Counted from the first letter of the stretch, positions 25,829 through 35,779 are shown. The stretch is 64,000 bases of DNA from Planctomycetota bacterium (GCA_021808485.1 JAKBBN010000002.1:1-64000); one strand, 5' to 3'. Program-made: numbers and translations. Notes: generated from the sequence alone by a model not told the origin.

Positions 25829-27634
25829 ATGGATATGAAAAGGCGCGATTTCTGCAAATTAATGGCCGTTTCCGCGATCGCAACGGCGGGCTTGAATGCG
25901 TCACGATCGGCCGAAGCCGGAACGATTGCCGGCGGTTTTGATCAGTTGAATGAAAATTATCCGCAGTTTTGCGGCACACCTGCCGCGGATCGCACATTTT
26001 ACGCTTTGGAGCAGGGGAATATCGTTGCGGAAAAGTTAAACAACAATCATTGGCGCCCCACGGGCTGGGGCGGTCCGCCGGGGCTGCCGGTAAAAGGCGG
26101 TTCATGGGACGGCGTGCCGATGGACGCACCGATTTCGGGCCTTTCCGGCAAAGGACCCTACAAACCGACATGGCAATCAATGCTGGAATACGAATGTCCG
26201 GAATGGTACCGGGACGCCAAATTCGCCATCTGGAATCATTGGAGTCCCCAATGCGTTCCGGAGGATGGCGACTGGTATGCGCGCAACATGTACATTCAGG
26301 GGTCCGGACAGAACCGTTATCAATGTCAACATTACGGGCCGCCATCGCGCTTCGGCTATAAAGACCTTTGTGCACAATGGACGCTGTTAAACTGGGAACC
26401 GGCGCACCTGATGGATCTTTATAAAAAGGCGGGGGCGAAATTATTCCTGACGCTGGCCAATCACCATGATGGATTTGACACGTGGAATTCGCGGCACCAT
26501 CAATGGAATGCGCACAACATTGGTCCGCACCGGGATGTGGTGGGCACATGGGCGGCGGAAGCCAGAAAGCGAGGCTTGCGCGTGGGCGTGACGGTGCACC
26601 AGGCGCGGAACTGGTGGTGGTTTCAGACGTCGCACGGAGCGGACAAGACCGGCCCACTGGCCGGGGTTCCGTATGACGGCATTCTCACCAAAGCGGACGG
26701 GAAGGGGCAATGGTGGCAAGGTTTTGACCCCCAGCAGCTTTACGGGGCCAAACATCCGCACAATGCGCTGCCGGATGCTTCTTATGTTAAGAATTTTTAC
26801 GATCGGACTCGCGATCTGGTGGATCAACACGATCCGGATCTTCTGTATTTTGACAACAGCCTGTTCCCGCTGGGCTGGGGCGGTATGAATATTGGGGCTT
26901 ATTTTTACAACCACAATCTTAAAACGCGGGGCAAAATGGAAGGTGTCGTCACTATCAAAGGGGTTCCGGCGCATTTGGCCAAGGCCGTGGTGGCGGATAT
27001 TGAACGCGGCATCACCAGCGGAATTGTGCCGCATCCCTGGCAATCTGAAACCTGCATCGGCCAGTGGCATTACCAGCGGGCGTTGTTTGACCACCCCGGG
27101 GAATACGGCGGCTACCTTCACCCGCAGACAATTATCCACTGGTTGTGCGATGCGGTAAGCAAAAATGGAACATTTGTGCTCAATATTCCGGGTAAACCGG
27201 ACGGCACGATAGACCGCAAGGAAAAGCTTATTCTGGAGCGGCTTGCCGAATGGTTCGCCATCAATGGCGAAGCGATTTATGCCACGCGCCCCTGGAAGAT
27301 ATTCGGCCAGGGGGCCACGCAGGCCGCCAAAGGCTGGGGTAACGGCTACAACACGATCAAGAATCTTGGGCCGAACGACATCCGATTTACACGCAACAAG
27401 GCCGACACCGTTGTTTATGCCATATTCATGGGTTGGCCGAACGGCGCATTTAATGTGCCGGCGATGGGAACGGCCGCCGCTACAAATCCCGGAAAAATTG
27501 CCCATGTGCAATTGCTGGGTGTGGATGAACCAGTGCAGTGGAAACAGTCTGCCGCGGGCTTAACGGTTCAAAAACCCAACCATGCCCCCAAGACGGCGCA
27601 TGATGCGGTGTCGTTGAAGGTAACGCTGGCATAA
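25829..27634 (+). CDS. Alpha-L-fucosidase, GH29 family, Tat-exported
   Basis: A 601-residue glycoside hydrolase releasing terminal L-fucose from glycans. The N-terminus MKRRDFCKLMAVSAIATAGL is a twin-arginine signal. The catalytic domain shows WYRDAKFAIWNHWSPQCVPE, LFLTLANHHDGFDTWNSR and PDLLYFDNSLFPLG, the last corresponding to the segment with the Asp nucleophile of GH29. GIVPHPWQSETCIGQW and NGTFVLNIPGKPDGTI also fit the family. GAGG lies 3 bases before the ATG at 25829 and 9 before the one at 25835, so the true start may be the second. It is divergent from the PEP-CTERM gene. Likely periplasmic. Confidence 0.9.
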   Translation: MDMKRRDFCKLMAVSAIATAGLNASRSAEAGTIAGGFDQLNENYPQFCGTPAADRTFYALEQGNIVAEKLNNNHWRPTGWGGPPGLPVKGGSWDGVPMDAPISGLSGKGPYKPTWQSMLEYECPEWYRDAKFAIWNHWSPQCVPEDGDWYARNMYIQGSGQNRYQCQHYGPPSRFGYKDLCAQWTLLNWEPAHLMDLYKKAGAKLFLTLANHHDGFDTWNSRHHQWNAHNIGPHRDVVGTWAAEARKRGLRVGVTVHQARNWWWFQTSHGADKTGPLAGVPYDGILTKADGKGQWWQGFDPQQLYGAKHPHNALPDASYVKNFYDRTRDLVDQHDPDLLYFDNSLFPLGWGGMNIGAYFYNHNLKTRGKMEGVVTIKGVPAHLAKAVVADIERGITSGIVPHPWQSETCIGQWHYQRALFDHPGEYGGYLHPQTIIHWLCDAVSKNGTFVLNIPGKPDGTIDRKEKLILERLAEWFAINGEAIYATRPWKIFGQGATQAAKGWGNGYNTIKNLGPNDIRFTRNKADTVVYAIFMGWPNGAFNVPAMGTAAATNPGKIAHVQLLGVDEPVQWKQSAAGLTVQKPNHAPKTAHDAVSLKVTLA

Positions 27635-27751
27635 TCACCCGATCAGGTGCAACAAAACCTGTGGGAGTCTGAAATCAATCGCGACGAGAACTGCGGCTGC
27701 GCCGGCCAGAACGGAGTTCGCTGCGCCGGCGACCATCCACAACAGGCGACA

Positions 27752-28813
27752 TCATTTCTTCAATGCCAGGTCGGCAAGGTGATGAAGTTCAATAAGGCCG
27801 GAAGCGGCGGCAATGTCCACCTTGGCGTCCGGGTCGGCCAGCATTTTCCGCAGGACATGGGCATTGTAGGCAATGGGAATGGAGCCGAGGGCCAAAGCCG
27901 CCAGCACGCGCAACTGCGCGTTCTTGGCCTTGGAATAGGCCAGCACGTTTTTTTCACCAAGAGTGCTGTTGCGCTGCCCCAAGCCGCGTGCCGCGATCAA
28001 TTGCGCCGCCGGCAACGGGTCATGCAGGCCATTGAGCAGCACGTTAATCGCCAGGGGATTCGGCAAAGAGCGGCAGGTACTCATGGCCGCCAGATGGTAT
28101 TGTGCGTATTTGCTCATGCTCATGGCGATCAGACTGTTCACGGCCCGCGGATCACCTAGGCGGGCCAGAGCGGACGTGACGGCCATGCGCACGGCGGAAT
28201 TCCTGTCATTGACACGGGATTTAAGCAGGATTATTGCGGAGGGATCTCCCAGTCGGCCAAGCACAAATGCAGTATTGGCGCGGACGGTGGGATTTTTATT
28301 GTCGAGTGTTTGCGCCAGTTCGCCCATATGGCGGATATGGCCAAGCCGGGACAAGGCATATATCGCCGCCACCCGCACGCTTATGTCCGGATCCTTGAGC
28401 AATTGCTGCAGGCTGGGCAACAGCGATTTAATTCGTCGTTTGCCCGCGACCATCGCCGCGGAAAAACGGACCATCGAACTTTTATCCGCCAGTCCGCGGG
28501 CTACAAGAACCCGCGTTATCGGCGCATTAAGACGTTTAAGGCTTTCGATAGCCGCAGCGCGAATCGAGGCATGCGGGCTTTTCACCATACGCGCCAGCAG
28601 GTCTTCCACGGGTGCCAGATGAATGTGCGGCGGAGCGGGATGGGCGAGAGCCGGCCGCAACCCGGCGCCGCAGACGACGGCCAGCGCCACGACCAGACCG
28701 GCAGCCGCGATTGAGGATTTCTTCCGCCGACAGCCGCGGCACAACGGCCGTGATTTCCGTGAATCCTCCCGCCCGGTCGCCGATTCGATTACCCTGGAAG
28801 CAGGTAAGATCAT
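27752..28813 (-). CDS. HEAT-repeat protein, exported
   Basis: A 353-residue protein. After a polar N-terminus with CRGCRRKK comes a membrane-signal segment (about 34-57), then HEAT repeats of 30-32 residues, for example PDISVRVAAIYALSRLGHI, NPTVRANTAFVLGRLGDPSA and NSAVRMAVTSALARLGDPRA. These alpha-solenoids serve as scaffolds. The fold is clear; the partner is not. AAAGG lies 6 bases upstream of the ATG. It follows lnt by 56 bases and is likely co-transcribed. Confidence 0.8.
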   Translation of the reverse strand: MILPASRVIESATGREDSRKSRPLCRGCRRKKSSIAAAGLVVALAVVCGAGLRPALAHPAPPHIHLAPVEDLLARMVKSPHASIRAAAIESLKRLNAPITRVLVARGLADKSSMVRFSAAMVAGKRRIKSLLPSLQQLLKDPDISVRVAAIYALSRLGHIRHMGELAQTLDNKNPTVRANTAFVLGRLGDPSAIILLKSRVNDRNSAVRMAVTSALARLGDPRAVNSLIAMSMSKYAQYHLAAMSTCRSLPNPLAINVLLNGLHDPLPAAQLIAARGLGQRNSTLGEKNVLAYSKAKNAQLRVLAALALGSIPIAYNAHVLRKMLADPDAKVDIAAASGLIELHHLADLALKK

Positions 28814-28869
28814 AAAAAGCCTTTCGTATCGCCGGCCTTATATGGGCGGGCGAAGATATAATAACATTG

Positions 28870-30663
28870 TTACGCCTGTTTTGCAGTCTTTTTTCGGATG
28901 CGATGCAGTAGGCGTCCCAGCCCCTGCATCCATACGCCAAGCACCGCAAGCAGGTTCAAAAGCACCAGGGCGCGGACCGGCAGATCGCCTATGCGGTCAA
29001 AAAGAGTGATGCGGCTGTCCAGCGGAAGCCGCGCCACGGCATAGCCCTGTACCTGGTGCTTCCATCCACCCGCGGGGGCACGGACCCTTTTGATTATGGA
29101 CCCATCGGAATTAATGATGGCGGAATCCCCGCCATTGACGCTGCGGGCGATAGACACACGATTTTCCACGGCGCGAACTTCAGTCAGTTGAAGGTGCTGC
29201 AGCAGTTCCGCCCGACTGGCGTACCATCCGTCATTGCTTATGCTGACCAGAAAATTGACTCCCTTTTTTCCGTTTCGGGGCCTGGCGAACATGCGGCAGG
29301 GATGGGGCATGGCATCTTCATAGCAGATGGGAGTGCCGAATTTCCAATGGTGACGGCGGACGTGCAGGCTGAAACGCCGCCATTTTTTTCCCGGCGTGAG
29401 GCTGTAGGCTCCCTGCGGCCCATACGGCGTAAGGTACATCAACCATTTGTGAAACAATGATCCAGCCTGCTGGAATGGAATGTATTCGCCAAAAGGGACC
29501 AGATGATGTTTGGCGTAGGGATGCCCGGTCAGGCCGTGTTGCGGGGTAAAATAAACCGCGATGTTCTGCAATTTATCGGGGCGGCCGTCCGGACCGAAAT
29601 GGATTCCGCCGGAACCGACCAGCAGCGATGCTCCGCTGCGGCGCGACAATGCCGCCAGAGCTTTGGCATACCCGTGATCGCGGGACAGCTCGCCACGACC
29701 GTGGCCCGGCAAAAAGTCATCCGCGGCCATGGCCAGCCAGGATCGATTCAGGTCGCCGGGGACCATGGTTTCCGGCCATGCGATAAGATTAATCCCCGGA
29801 TGACTCCGCAGCGCTTTTTGTGATTGCGCGACAAATCGGTCAAACATGGCCTGCTCATCGGCCGGCGTTTGATTGTCTTTCAGGGACTGCGGTATTCGGC
29901 TTTCAATCACGGCTACCAGCGGTCCGGGCGACAAGACATGCGGTTGGGTAAGCCGATAGCCGCCATAAACGGTCGCGAGAGCCAGCAGCACCAGTGCCAG
30001 GATCGGCCGAACAGGGATTCGCCGCGATTGAGGCGATTTCGGATCATCGCCGCGGTGCAACAATTCAACCAGAGCGCCTGCGGTGAGTCCGCATAGAAAG
30101 GTAAGGCCGGATACCCCGAACAAATCCGCACATTGCAGAAGGGGTTTATTCGCCGCCAATGCGGTTCCCACCATAAACCAGGAAAACCCGGACATCAGCG
30201 TGCTGCGAACGTATTCAGCGGCCGTAAACGCCAGCGGAACGGCGAGCGTGGGCGGGATTTTGAGTTTAAAAACCCACATCCGCAGCAGCAGGGCGAACAC
30301 GGGAAAATAAAATCCCATGTAAATCGACAAACCGATATATCCGCCTACCGTCACCGGAATAAGCCAGGAACTGGCGACGAGAAAATACACAATTCCAGCC
30401 GACCAGATGAGCAGCCACGCACCCTTGCGAAAAGTCCGGCCCAGAACAGCCAGGGATAGCGGCGCCAGCGCAAACAGAGCCAGGGGCCATACACCAAGGG
30501 GTGGAAAAGCGAGCCACAACATTGTATCCGCAGCCAATATCAGGGCGGCGAACGTCAGCAGGGACAATTCACGCTTCCGCGGGGATTCAGCGGTCCCGGC
30601 GGGTTGAGAAGTGCGTGGTGCGGCGACAGGCGCGGAGCTTTTATCGGGAGAAGACAAACTCAT
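28870..30663 (-). CDS. lnt: Apolipoprotein N-acyltransferase
   Basis: A 597-residue inner-membrane enzyme adding the third acyl chain to lipoproteins. About six membrane spans precede a nitrilase-fold domain holding the catalytic triad: Glu in NLIAWPETMVPG, Lys in YAKHHLVPFGEYIPF, and Cys in FGTPICYEDAMPHP. FLVSISNDGWYASRAELLQH and ENRVSIARSVNGGDSAI are further family blocks. The C-terminal span (VLLNLLAVLGVW) is present. It lies in a minus-strand run with the PhoD-like gene upstream and the HEAT gene downstream, fitting an envelope theme. Confidence 0.95.
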   Translation of the reverse strand: MSLSSPDKSSAPVAAPRTSQPAGTAESPRKRELSLLTFAALILAADTMLWLAFPPLGVWPLALFALAPLSLAVLGRTFRKGAWLLIWSAGIVYFLVASSWLIPVTVGGYIGLSIYMGFYFPVFALLLRMWVFKLKIPPTLAVPLAFTAAEYVRSTLMSGFSWFMVGTALAANKPLLQCADLFGVSGLTFLCGLTAGALVELLHRGDDPKSPQSRRIPVRPILALVLLALATVYGGYRLTQPHVLSPGPLVAVIESRIPQSLKDNQTPADEQAMFDRFVAQSQKALRSHPGINLIAWPETMVPGDLNRSWLAMAADDFLPGHGRGELSRDHGYAKALAALSRRSGASLLVGSGGIHFGPDGRPDKLQNIAVYFTPQHGLTGHPYAKHHLVPFGEYIPFQQAGSLFHKWLMYLTPYGPQGAYSLTPGKKWRRFSLHVRRHHWKFGTPICYEDAMPHPCRMFARPRNGKKGVNFLVSISNDGWYASRAELLQHLQLTEVRAVENRVSIARSVNGGDSAIINSDGSIIKRVRAPAGGWKHQVQGYAVARLPLDSRITLFDRIGDLPVRALVLLNLLAVLGVWMQGLGRLLHRIRKKTAKQA

Positions 30664-30741
30664 AAATCAGGCTGTGCCCTTTTCGCTTGTGCGGAAACCC
30701 ACCCGGGGCGGGTTCATACCTTTAAAAACCCACCGCCACAA

Positions 30742-32085
30742 TTACTGCGCCGCCTGCAGCTGGTTCTGTGAAATCGTCCTGGTGAGCAGCGTGTCGCCGG
30801 CCGCATTTTTTAATTCCAGCGTCACATGCCGCAGACCCGCCGGACCGCCGACGCGGATCAAGCCGAAATTATTGACGAGAACCTGCGGTCCAACCCGGCC
30901 GGGATTGTGATACAACGCCGCCTGAGCGGCAGTGAGCGGTCGGTCGGCAAGCGACGAACTGGTAAGGTCATACAGCGGGTATTGGCCGAAAACACCCGGC
31001 CCGGGCCGGCGAAGGGTCAATTCACCGAAACGCCGATGACCGGTCAGAAAGATAACGCCGTCGACATCGTGTGCAAATATCCAGGCCAGCAGCCGGCGGC
31101 GTTCCCGCGGAAAGTTTCCCCAGCTTTCATGACCGGGATAGTCCGTAAGCATCGGATCACCATCCACAATGAATTTGAAATCCGCATGACTGCGGAGCAA
31201 TCGCTTTTTCAACCAGTTGATCTGAACATTTCCGAGCATGACGCCCGGTTTGCCTTTTGCGGCCGGAACGCGAAAAGTACGATCATCCAGCAGAAAGAAC
31301 TCGGCGTCCCCAACGGTAAAGTGACAGAATGCCGCCACCTGCGGGCCGCTGCCATATCCCGGGTTAAGCCAATAGCGCTGGAATGCGATCATCGATTCTC
31401 CGGCAAAAACGAATTTAGCGCCGCTGCCGGGAATGCCGAAATCACGGTCATCCCACGTTGCATAGATGGGGCAGATGCGCATCAAAGGTTGGATACCCTT
31501 AAAGCGCCGTGCTTGTTCGTATTTGTCAAGAATAAACCGCAGTGCGTGAATGTAGGTGTACGGAAACTTGGCCAGCGTGCGCGGCAGGTAAACCGAATTG
31601 CCGGCAAAAATAAATGCCCGCGGCTGAAGATTGGCGATGGTGTGCCAGATTGTGCGGCCGGGATAGCGCCGGGTATCCGCACAGGAACCAAAAGCAAAGG
31701 TGTAATTTTGATCGGATCCGCGGACGGGATAGGTGCGGATTATCAGCGGCGGGCCGGGAAGCGGCCGCCGCCGGCCGTTCACGAACACGCGCAGGCGGTA
31801 ATCATGGTCCGGTTCCAGACCGCCAATGGCCGCGGCGCCGACAAACGGCGGCGGGCCATGCACACTTTCGCCCCAGGCGGATACTTCGCTGCCGGTGTTA
31901 AGGTCAAAAGCCTGCACGTGCAGACGGTCCGAGGTGCTAAGTTCCATCCAAATCCGGGCGGAAGTGGGCGTAACGGACCCGATAACCGGGCCGGCGACAA
32001 TATGACCGGCGCGGCACGACGTACAGTTCGCGGCGGCGACAACGGCGATTCCCAACAGGCCAAAAACAGATCCGAATAACCTCAT
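30742..32085 (-). CDS. PhoD-like phosphatase-family protein with altered metal ligands
   Basis: About 447 residues with a signal peptide. An Ig-like N-terminal domain (GPVIGSVTPTSARIWME) is followed by a PhoD-type domain starting YTFAFGSCAD. Expected metal-binding blocks are present but changed: AGNSVYL where 'G-D-x-x-Y' is usual, ATWDDRDFG where 'T-W-D-D-H-D-Y-G' is usual, and LTGHRRFGEL where 'S-G-D-R-H-x-x-E' is usual. Loss of three ligands suggests an inactive or differently acting family member. The ATG at 32085 fits the signal peptide better than that at 32103; neither has a strong ribosome site. It is just upstream of lnt. Confidence 0.8.
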   Translation of the reverse strand: MRLFGSVFGLLGIAVVAAANCTSCRAGHIVAGPVIGSVTPTSARIWMELSTSDRLHVQAFDLNTGSEVSAWGESVHGPPPFVGAAAIGGLEPDHDYRLRVFVNGRRRPLPGPPLIIRTYPVRGSDQNYTFAFGSCADTRRYPGRTIWHTIANLQPRAFIFAGNSVYLPRTLAKFPYTYIHALRFILDKYEQARRFKGIQPLMRICPIYATWDDRDFGIPGSGAKFVFAGESMIAFQRYWLNPGYGSGPQVAAFCHFTVGDAEFFLLDDRTFRVPAAKGKPGVMLGNVQINWLKKRLLRSHADFKFIVDGDPMLTDYPGHESWGNFPRERRRLLAWIFAHDVDGVIFLTGHRRFGELTLRRPGPGVFGQYPLYDLTSSSLADRPLTAAQAALYHNPGRVGPQVLVNNFGLIRVGGPAGLRHVTLELKNAAGDTLLTRTISQNQLQAAQ

Positions 32086-32216
32086 GGCGGAGAAGTGTAG
32101 CATAAACCCGCGGCATGTTCAGCAAGCCGGCACAAGTTCGCCGGGAGCTGCGGAACGCCGTTTTCTTCCGCGCCGGCGCGGCACGGGAAGCGGGCGGTGG
32201 GCAGAGCGGCGAATGG

Positions 32217-33131
32217 TCACCAACCGAAGTAAGTGTTCACGCGCAAAGACCGCACGCGAATGTTGCTTTCGGGGACCCAGGCGACGGAACCGTCGTTATA
32301 GGCTTCATGCATACCGGAGGGCAGGTTATGGCCCAGGCTTTGGTGTGTGTGATTGGAAAGAGGGCTGGAGGTTCCGATCCAGATTTCGCCGGTAGTGCCG
32401 CGCGGATTGCCGAACGCGGCGATGTCGCTCAGGAGGAGCGATCCGGGACTGGATTGGGCGTTGAGCGCCGGCTCATGCTTGGGATCGTTGTTATACCAAG
32501 CCCAACCGCCGCCGCCGTTCATCCAGGCCGGCATGAGGTCATAGGCGGCGGAATAATCGGGGGATGGCGTTCCGGTCATAACGCCGGGGCCGGCCGTGGC
32601 GTAAGGAGCGCCGCTGTAATAGCCATGGTCAACCCAGTAGCAATAACTGGAGAAGAAATAGAAACTCGTCAGGTTACCCTGCAAATTATAATAATTTGAA
32701 GGGATGAGATTTTCGCTGGCAAAACCGGCTTCCGGAGAAAACATTAGTGCCACACCGGTGGCATTGGGTGTAAGGATCCCCGGCTGAACGATTTGATCCT
32801 GCGGGGTTGAGTTGGTAGGGGCAGGACCGCCGTAATACAGAAGTTCCAGGCCGTACCCGGGAATATTGTATTGATACGGCCGGCCGGAATACGAGCCAAA
32901 TGGATAATTGCTGGCGATCGTGGGCATGTATTGCCCGCGATATTCGCCGGCATATTCGCGTGTAGCCAGGGCCAGCTGGCGTAAATTGCTGGCGCATACC
33001 ACGCGCATGGCCTGCGCTTTGGCCCTGGCCAGGGCGGGGAGAAGCAGAGCGATCAGAAGGGCGATAATGGAAATAACAACCAGCAATTCAACAAGGGTAA
33101 AACCACGCATCCCACGGTATTTGACGGCCAT
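32217..33131 (-). CDS. Type II secretion pseudopilin-like protein (planctomycete type)
   Basis: A 304-residue protein. The N-terminus [20 protein letters not shown] is the prepilin signal (cleaved after Gly before Phe by prepilin peptidase, with the Glu at position 5) and the long assembly helix. The rest is a large globular domain rich in Tyr, Gly and Pro, as in the many copies of this family in planctomycetes; [19 protein letters not shown] marks its start. GGAG lies about 9 bases before the ATG. Ends follow the H-x-G-G/DGSVAWV pattern of the family ([11 protein letters not shown]). Confidence 0.92.
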   Translation of the reverse strand: MAVKYRGMRGFTLVELLVVISIIALLIALLLPALARAKAQAMRVVCASNLRQLALATREYAGEYRGQYMPTIASNYPFGSYSGRPYQYNIPGYGLELLYYGGPAPTNSTPQDQIVQPGILTPNATGVALMFSPEAGFASENLIPSNYYNLQGNLTSFYFFSSYCYWVDHGYYSGAPYATAGPGVMTGTPSPDYSAAYDLMPAWMNGGGGWAWYNNDPKHEPALNAQSSPGSLLLSDIAAFGNPRGTTGEIWIGTSSPLSNHTHQSLGHNLPSGMHEAYNDGSVAWVPESNIRVRSLRVNTYFGW

Positions 33132-33227
33132 AACATGTCTCCATTGGCGGCGACCCCGCCGATTTAATTATTTTTGTCTATATAACTTCATGTGTTTATG
33201 CAAACGACAACCCATGGCGGATGAACA

Positions 33228-33257
33228 GAGGGCCGGTCCATTTCATGGCCGGCCCTC
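33228..33257 (-). terminator. Candidate hairpin terminator after the 33292 PEP-CTERM gene
   Basis: GAGGGCCGG and CCGGCCCTC form a 9-bp stem around a 12-base loop, 35 bases after the stop of the minus-strand gene. The following tract on the minus strand (TGTTCAT) is only weakly T-rich. Confidence 0.45.
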
Positions 33258-33291
33258 CACGTAAAACCATTCACGCGGTAATCCCGCAGAT

Positions 33292-34131
33292 TCAGATTCG
33301 GCTCGTCAATCTGCGACGCGAGAGCAACAGCAGGCCGGCCGAGCCGGCGGCAAATACGGCCAGCGAGGCCGGCTCCGGCGTGGCAACCTGCGTCAGTGAC
33401 AGATTGCTGAATGTCGCCGGAGCCTGATCGCCGCGAAGAGCGATGAAAATAGCGCCGGGAGCCGTCGGCAATGTTGCATAAGTAAATTGGCCAACCTGAG
33501 TAAGGCTGGAAGCGTTGGCCCCGTTGCCCAACGAAAGCGCCACCGCCCCGGATGCAAGGTTATAAGTCATTTCCACGGTGGTGGTGCCGGTGTAAGTGCT
33601 GCTGGTAACCCCCATCGCCTTGTTGGCGGTGCCCGGCCCCTCGAACAATTGATACCCACCCGTGCTGGTATTAATTAACGCCCATGGTTCCGCATTGCTG
33701 ATCGCATCCACAGTCGTCGCGGAGGGCGCAAAACCGATAGCCGCCCATTCGCTCGCGGCATTGTAAGTGATGTTTGCTTCCAGAGTGAGCGTACCATTAC
33801 TGGCGGGAGTAATGGCGATGCCGGCGTTGTTATCGATAAAGTTACCGTTGGCCGTTGTCTGCAGGGTTACATAACCGGCGGTTGAACCGGAGGGCGGCGT
33901 AATGACGGCGGTCGCGGTACCGGTGGAACCATTGGAAACCGTACTTAATGGCGCCCATGTACCGCCAATGTCGGCGGTGGAACCCGCGAGTGCGTTGGAG
34001 GTGGAGGGACTGGCCTGGAACGTATCAAGCACGAGGGTACTTACAGCAGCATTCGCCGTACCAATTGAGGCAAGAGCCGAAATCCCGGCGACTGCCGCAA
34101 AATATTTTGACATTCTGACGTGATTTTTCAT
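33292..34131 (-). CDS. PEP-CTERM exported protein
   Basis: A 279-residue exported protein with a signal peptide (about 1-28, ending TANA) and a C-terminal PEP-CTERM signal: ATPEPASLAVFAAGSAGLLL followed by SRRR. The body is Ser/Thr/Ala-rich and strand-like, with low-complexity repeats, for example SNGSTGTATAVITPPSGSTA. AGAAGGAGC provides a strong ribosome site. A sigma-70-like promoter is visible upstream. Not related in body to the PEP-CTERM protein at 23956. Function unknown. Confidence 0.85.
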   Translation of the reverse strand: MKNHVRMSKYFAAVAGISALASIGTANAAVSTLVLDTFQASPSTSNALAGSTADIGGTWAPLSTVSNGSTGTATAVITPPSGSTAGYVTLQTTANGNFIDNNAGIAITPASNGTLTLEANITYNAASEWAAIGFAPSATTVDAISNAEPWALINTSTGGYQLFEGPGTANKAMGVTSSTYTGTTTVEMTYNLASGAVALSLGNGANASSLTQVGQFTYATLPTAPGAIFIALRGDQAPATFSNLSLTQVATPEPASLAVFAAGSAGLLLLSRRRLTSRI

Positions 34132-34582
34132 TTCTACTGCTCCTTCTAATTTCTTTTAACGAATAACAAATTACCTTTAGTGGACATTCAACAAAGATCA
34201 ACTATCGCGACATCCGTAACCTGCCCTTTTGAGTTCTCGAATCCCGGATGAACTCCCTCAAACAGAGCGCACGCTTCGCAATGTTCCATCATCTTTGTAT
34301 TTTGCACAGACCTCCTTCCCTGCCGTCATCGCCTGCAGGTGTAGATTTTTAACCCTATGCCGGACGATGCGAAGCTTGGACAACAATTCACGATCTCGAC
34401 TGTCCGGGTAGCACCACCGGAACAGACCGGACCGGCAACACCAACCGAGGACAACCGGAGATTAGACCAAAGATAACAACCGGGCAAGACCGATTTACGC
34501 AATATATGATCGTTTTGCGCATACCGGTGGGAAGGACCAGGGGGACATCATGCCGCACAACCGGCGTCAACGGGGCCATTTT
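34132..34582. other. 451-base intergenic region
   Basis: It lies upstream of the PEP-CTERM gene and downstream of the XylR gene (both minus strand). Apart from the promoter at 34163-34191 I see no gene or RNA feature. Confidence 0.45.
34163..34191 (-). promoter_or_regulatory. Sigma-70-like promoter of the 33292 gene
   Basis: On the minus strand TTGAAT, a 17-base spacer, then TGTTAT (4 of 6 matches each) sit about 35-60 bases upstream of the ATG. Good spacing, moderate boxes. Confidence 0.4.
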
Positions 34583-35779
34583 TTAGCGTTTTTTAACGTC
34601 CGGCCGGGATGCCGGGGCAATTGGCGATTTCCGCGAGCGATCGCGAAACTGACCCGGCGTCAGACCGGTGAGCCGCTGAAAATTCTGGCTTAATCGCAGG
34701 CCGCTGTTAAACCCGCACTCAATGGCGATTTTGTACAAAGATTCCGGCGTATCCATCAGCAGAACCTTGGCATGCTCAATCCGCATCTGCAAAATATGTT
34801 CGTAGGGGCCGCGCCCAAGCGCCTGTCTGAAACGATGCTCCAATGTGCGGCGCGGCATGTTTAAATGGCGGCATAAATCAGGCACACCGATCGGATCACG
34901 AAACCGCATCTGAATAAGCGACAGCGCCCGGCCCACCACCGGATCGGAGGTGAGCGCCCGCCGTGTGGACCCGCGCACATACACAAAACTGCCGCCGGGC
35001 AGAACATTGACCTCCGGCACTTTGCGGCCGTGAAAAAGGCTGTTCAATGCCGCGGCGCATTGATAGCCCAATTGTTCAAACGGCGACTGCACGCTGCTTA
35101 AAGCCGGTGAAACACTGTCACAAATCAGTTCGTCATTATCCACGCCCACAATGGAAACATCACCGGGCACATTCAGGCCGACCTCATGGCATGCATCCGC
35201 GGCAAATGCCCCGATACTGTCATTGTAAGCCAACAGCCCGACGGCGCCGCCGGCGCTTTTACGCAATGCGGCAAGCACCTTTCCAAAAATGCGGGCCGGC
35301 TTGCGATCGTCAATGGTAATGACCGTCGGGGACGGCCTTCCCGCGGCGACAACGGTTTCCCGGAATCCTTCCTCGCGTAATTGCGACAGGCGTCCCGGAC
35401 GGCGGATATACGCATAATGATTGATTTCCAACCGCAGCAGATGTTCCGCCGCGGTCCGTCCCTTGTCATAATCATTGGTTACAAAGATGGGAGCTTTTCC
35501 CACCAGATCATAATTAATGACCCCCACCAGGCACGTTCGCGGGGACATCCAGCCTTTGTAGGTTATTTTTCCAAAGTTCCAGACGATCGCGCCATCCACG
35601 GGATCTGTCCAGCTGTTGAGCCAGCGATCATCCGCAAAGCGCCATCCGGGATGGCTCACGATACGCCACGGCGGCTGGTGCTCACGCATGTACCGGCTGA
35701 TCCCCAGGCGGCAATCACGGCCGATGCTTAAAACCGGAGACAGCACGATCATGACCCGCTTGACGGAACTGGTTTTCAT
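34583..35779 (-). CDS. XylR-type transcriptional regulator (LacI-like sensor + AraC HTH)
   Basis: A 398-residue regulator. The N-terminal two thirds is a periplasmic-binding/LacI-like sensor: PIFVTNDYDKGRTAAEHLL, LLAYNDSIGAFAADACHEVG, then VSIVGVDNDELICD. The C-terminal 110 residues are an AraC double helix-turn-helix with MRIEHAKVLLMDTPESLYKI and IAIECGFNSGLRLSQNFQRL. It lacks the usual N-terminal LacI HTH, as in the XylR family that binds sugars or glycan breakdown products. GAGGAC precedes the ATG. No sugar operon lies beside it; the fucosidase is 7 kb away, so the target is unknown. Confidence 0.9.
   Translation of the reverse strand: MKTSSVKRVMIVLSPVLSIGRDCRLGISRYMREHQPPWRIVSHPGWRFADDRWLNSWTDPVDGAIVWNFGKITYKGWMSPRTCLVGVINYDLVGKAPIFVTNDYDKGRTAAEHLLRLEINHYAYIRRPGRLSQLREEGFRETVVAAGRPSPTVITIDDRKPARIFGKVLAALRKSAGGAVGLLAYNDSIGAFAADACHEVGLNVPGDVSIVGVDNDELICDSVSPALSSVQSPFEQLGYQCAAALNSLFHGRKVPEVNVLPGGSFVYVRGSTRRALTSDPVVGRALSLIQMRFRDPIGVPDLCRHLNMPRRTLEHRFRQALGRGPYEHILQMRIEHAKVLLMDTPESLYKIAIECGFNSGLRLSQNFQRLTGLTPGQFRDRSRKSPIAPASRPDVKKR

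Noticed and set aside
26441-27511. 356-codon minus-strand frame over the fucosidase gene
   Set aside because: The fucosidase domain on the plus strand is clear.
30826-32079. 417-codon plus-strand frame over the PhoD-like gene
   Set aside because: Low-complexity composition and no motif; the minus-strand frame has signal peptide and family blocks.
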